Shown here: positions 62,047-64,000 of the stretch, in pieces | Layout: the number at the start of each line of letters is the position of its first letter | Numbering within the stretch: the first letter of the stretch is position 1 | Source: Sphingobium sp. CAP-1 | GTDB lineage: Bacteria > Pseudomonadota > Alphaproteobacteria > Sphingomonadales > Sphingomonadaceae | Length of the DNA stretch: 64,000 nt | Direction of reading: 5' to 3' | Assembly (NCBI RefSeq): GCF_009720145.1 | Contig: NZ_CP046253.1 | Span: 1,147,131 to 1,211,130 of the forward strand | Program-made: the position numbers and the translations under genes | The notes under the pieces: model-generated | What the model saw: only the letters and a program-made list of their open reading frames with translations | The model's database searches: none | Told to the model about the DNA's origin: nothing

Positions 62047-62310
62047 ATGAATTTCGACGATCAACTTCAGCGCTATTTCGGCACCAGAGACGTGGACGCC
62101 TTGCCAGCCGCGGCGCTGGCGACGGGCATCGAAAGGATGCGTGTCGATTTCGGGCTTGAGGTGGACCCGGCGCGTCGCTTTGCCCTGTGGTCGCTGCTCT
62201 ATCTGCTGGGACAGGCGCCCGACCTTGACGCATTCGAAAATCCTGCGGATCGGGAGGCTGCGCGCAACTTCATGGATATGAATGGACGCTGCGCCGCCCG
62301 GCACGGATGA
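62047..62310 (+). CDS. Small protein of unknown function
   Basis: Protein of 87 aa without signal peptide, helical and acidic (LQRYFGTRDVDALPAAALAT, LWSLLYLLGQAPDL, DREAARNFMDMNG). It follows the Hsp70 gene by 185 bp of non-coding sequence in the same direction. The ribosome-binding site is weak. Coding character is moderate and the function is unknown. Confidence 0.55.
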   Translation: MNFDDQLQRYFGTRDVDALPAAALATGIERMRVDFGLEVDPARRFALWSLLYLLGQAPDLDAFENPADREAARNFMDMNGRCAARHG

Positions 62311-62530
62311 CGCGCCCTGACGACTCCATCCTTCGGGCTTTCCGGCCTATGTGCTGTGGTCCGCTATTCCCGCGCATGGAACGGGATTTTTCCTGTCGCC
62401 TTGCGACCCTAATCCATATGGATGATGCATTGTCGCCCGCGTCCCTGATGATCGCCTGAATCGAAATCATCATGGGAGAGGCAGCCGCATTTGCGGCCAG
62501 CCATGGGATATGGATCAGAGCATTGATTGC

Positions 62531-63339
62531 ATGAACAGCCCGTCTCGCACGGCGTTCGCGGGCAAGGGTCATAGTGGTGACGGGGGCGGGGTCCGGTATT
62601 GGCCGTGCCGCCAGTCGACGGCTGGCGATCGAAGGCGCCAGCATAGTTGTCGCCGATATCGATCGGATCGCGGGCCGAACGCACCGTGGCGCTGATTGCG
62701 GCGCAGGGCGGCCAGGCGCTTGCGATCGAAGCGGACATTGCCCGCGAAGAGGATAATCGCGCCATGTTCGATCTGGCGGAGCGGCGCTTTGGCGGGATTG
62801 ACGGCGCTTTCCTGAACGCGGGCATCCTTCAGCCCTATGTGCCGCTGGAGGAGGTTACGACGGCCATGTTCGACCGGTTGATCGGCGTCAACCTGCGCGG
62901 CACTTTTCTGGGCGTGCAGCAGGCGCGCGGTCGCTTGCGCCCCGGCGGTGCCTGCGTCGTGACTGCATCGCTGGCGGCCGTCACCGGCTTTGCCGAAGCG
63001 GCCGCCTATTCAATATCCAAACATGGGCTGGTTGGCCTGATCCGGTCGGCGGCTGCGGCCTTTGCGGCGCGGGGACTGCGCATCAATGCGATCTGCCCCG
63101 GCATGGTGTTGACCGCCATGAACGGGGTCAATGGGGAGGATACCATCGTTGATCCCTATGCTTTGCCTGACCCTGGCCATCGTGGTGGACTGACCGCCCA
63201 GCAGGTGGCGGAAGTCGCCCTGTTCCTGCTGGGCCGTTCGGCGGCCGCAATCAACGGACAGGTGCAGAATGTGGATGCGGCGATGCTGTCCGCTTTCCCG
63301 CCGCTTGCCGAACTGAGGAGTGGACATGGTGCAGGATGA
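62531..63339 (+). pseudogene. Short-chain dehydrogenase/reductase disrupted by two frameshifts
   Basis: An SDR reads in three successive frames: MNSPSRTAFAGK (from ATG 62531), then VIVVTGAGSGIGRAASRRLA up to about 62670, then AERTVALIAAQGG to the stop at 63339. Removing one G from each of two GGG runs (62566-62568 and 62672-62674) restores one continuous protein. The remainder is sound: LNAGI, catalytic Ser in TASLAAV, YSISK, and the C-terminal VQNVD. So it is either a young pseudogene or a sequence error at two G runs. It is followed by an NTF2-like gene, as in region B. Confidence 0.8.
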
Positions 63340-63826
63340 AGCCGATCATTTGCTGATCCGCCGCACGGCCGAACGTTATGCGATTGGCGCGGATCGCCGT
63401 GACAAGGGGCTATGGCGCGAAGTGCTGGCCGAGGATTGCGTCATCACCGGTCCCGGTTTCAGCATCGCGGGACGGGAGGCCAATCTCCATTCCCTTGATG
63501 CCCTGGGGCAAATGTTTCGCGCGACTGTCCACCGCGTGCATCAGGTCGTGGCCATGATCGATGGCGACAGCGCCATCGGCGAAACCTACTCGACCGCTGA
63601 TCATCTGCTGAAGGATCGGGATGAATTGCTCGTCTGGACGATCCGATATCAGGATCGATGGCGTCGACATGGTGCGACGTGGCAATTCACCCACCGTCAC
63701 CTCAAGGTCGATTGGGAAGAAATGCGCCCGGTCGCGCATCGGTGCGCTATGACCGCGCTCAGCGCCAAGACGGCCTTCATTGCGGAGCAATCTGCTTTCC
63801 GGCTGGTCCCGAAAGCGGCTGGATGA
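63326..63826 (+). CDS. NTF2/SnoaL-like domain protein, 3' end probably altered
   Basis: Protein of 166 aa from ATG 63326 with GAGGAG 5 bp upstream, overlapping the end of the broken SDR. It has the SnoaL_4-type layout: helix ADHLLIRRTAERYAIGADRR, LWREVLAEDCVITGPGF, and strands VHQVVAMIDGDSAIGETY and WQFTHRHLKVDWEEMR. The last about 25 residues (LSAKTAFIAEQSAFRLVPKA) are read out of frame over a leftover SDR C-terminus, so the protein end is probably not the ancestral one. Related in type to the NTF2-like gene at 26095. Confidence 0.72.
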   Translation: MVQDEADHLLIRRTAERYAIGADRRDKGLWREVLAEDCVITGPGFSIAGREANLHSLDALGQMFRATVHRVHQVVAMIDGDSAIGETYSTADHLLKDRDELLVWTIRYQDRWRRHGATWQFTHRHLKVDWEEMRPVAHRCAMTALSAKTAFIAEQSAFRLVPKAAG

Positions 63827-63933
63827 GGGGCGAATGCCTCTTGGTGGACGGCGGCAATCACCTCCGGCGCAATCCCGACCTGACGGCAAGGGTCGAACCA
63901 ATTTCAACATCTGCGAAGGAACGAAAGCCATGA
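63775..63933 (+). pseudogene. C-terminal remnant of a short-chain dehydrogenase/reductase
   Basis: In a frame different from the overlapping NTF2-like gene, bases 63775-63933 encode AICFPAGPESGWMRGECLLV followed by DGGNHLRRN. This is the standard C-terminal end of an SDR (xFLAxxxSxxxTGExLxVDGG). Nothing upstream in this frame looks like the rest of an SDR, so the N-terminal 200 or so residues are gone. Its TGA overlaps the next ATG (ATGA), as in an intact operon. The left boundary is approximate. Confidence 0.65.
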
Positions 63934-64000
63934 AAATATTGATCGTTGGCGGGACGGGCGCGCTGGGCGGCCATGCGGCCACCTATCTTCGATCCCGCGG
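63930..64000 (+). CDS. NAD(P)-binding Rossmann-fold protein, 5' end only
   Basis: ATG 63930 with GAAGGA 9 bp upstream. The 23 visible residues, MKILIVGGTGALGGHAATYL and three more, hold the GxxGxxG dinucleotide-binding motif of epimerase/dehydratase or atypical SDR proteins. The gene runs off the right edge, so subfamily and function cannot be set. Confidence 0.7.
   Translation, partial: MKILIVGGTGALGGHAATYLRSR

Noticed and set aside
62566..62674. Programmed frameshifting in the broken SDR
   Set aside because: No slippery heptamer or downstream structure was seen, both shifts are single-G changes in GGG runs, and SDRs are not known to use frameshifting.
1..64000. Mobile element, prophage, CRISPR array or tRNA gene
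   Set aside because: No transposase, integrase, phage gene, regular repeat array or tRNA cloverleaf was recognised. Short RNA genes could still be missed by eye.

Overview
The window looks like a chromosomal (or megaplasmid) segment of a sphingomonad alphaproteobacterium (Sphingobium, Sphingomonas or Novosphingobium type). The reasons are high GC, several TonB-dependent receptors (TBDRs) instead of SusC/SusD pairs, TBDRs next to glycosidases, sulfatases and an MFS carrier, and a dense set of SDR, Rieske and Baeyer-Villiger enzymes. I could run no database searches. Family calls rest on motifs, length and gene order. No tRNA, rRNA, CRISPR array, transposase or phage gene was seen.

Region A (1-21286) is a glycan-uptake locus. 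Two paralogous secreted beta-helix plus beta-propeller glycosidase-like proteins (GH55/GH28-related) flank a TBDR on the plus strand. A tightly coupled minus-strand operon then reads TBDR, sulfatase, NagZ-like GH3, GH3, sulfatase, MFS carrier. It is divergent from a LacI-family regulator, and three LacI-type palindromes lie in the shared promoter region. The two sulfatases suggest a sulfated glycan.

Region B (21330-36133) is a catabolic block for a hydrophobic, probably polycyclic (steroid- or terpenoid-like) compound. It holds a KshA-like Rieske oxygenase, five SDRs, an old-yellow-enzyme homologue, an NTF2/SnoaL-like protein, a KstD/fumarate-reductase-type flavoprotein, a TBDR and a Baeyer-Villiger monooxygenase, with XRE and AraC regulators. 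Two of the SDRs have Ser in place of the catalytic Tyr.

Region C (36194-45016) is a TetR-controlled RND efflux operon, two overlapping Lrp/AsnC regulators, a small secreted protein and a second TetR regulator.

Region D (45193-56139) is one plus-strand deglycosylation operon: GH3, GH1, alpha/beta hydrolase, GH106 rhamnosidase, alpha/beta hydrolase, GH78 rhamnosidase. Together with regions B and C it suggests attack on rhamnose- and glucose-decorated plant glycosides (possibly saponins): strip sugars and acyl groups, oxidise the aglycone, and pump out toxic intermediates. This link is inference.

Region E (56365-62310) holds two small proteins and a compact accessory chaperone operon: a membrane-anchored J-like protein, a GrpE-like protein, and an Hsp70 with an extra domain between its ATPase and substrate-binding parts.

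Region F (62531-64000) resembles region B but is decaying: a doubly frameshifted SDR, an NTF2-like gene whose end overlaps a leftover SDR C-terminus, and the start of a Rossmann-fold gene cut by the window edge.
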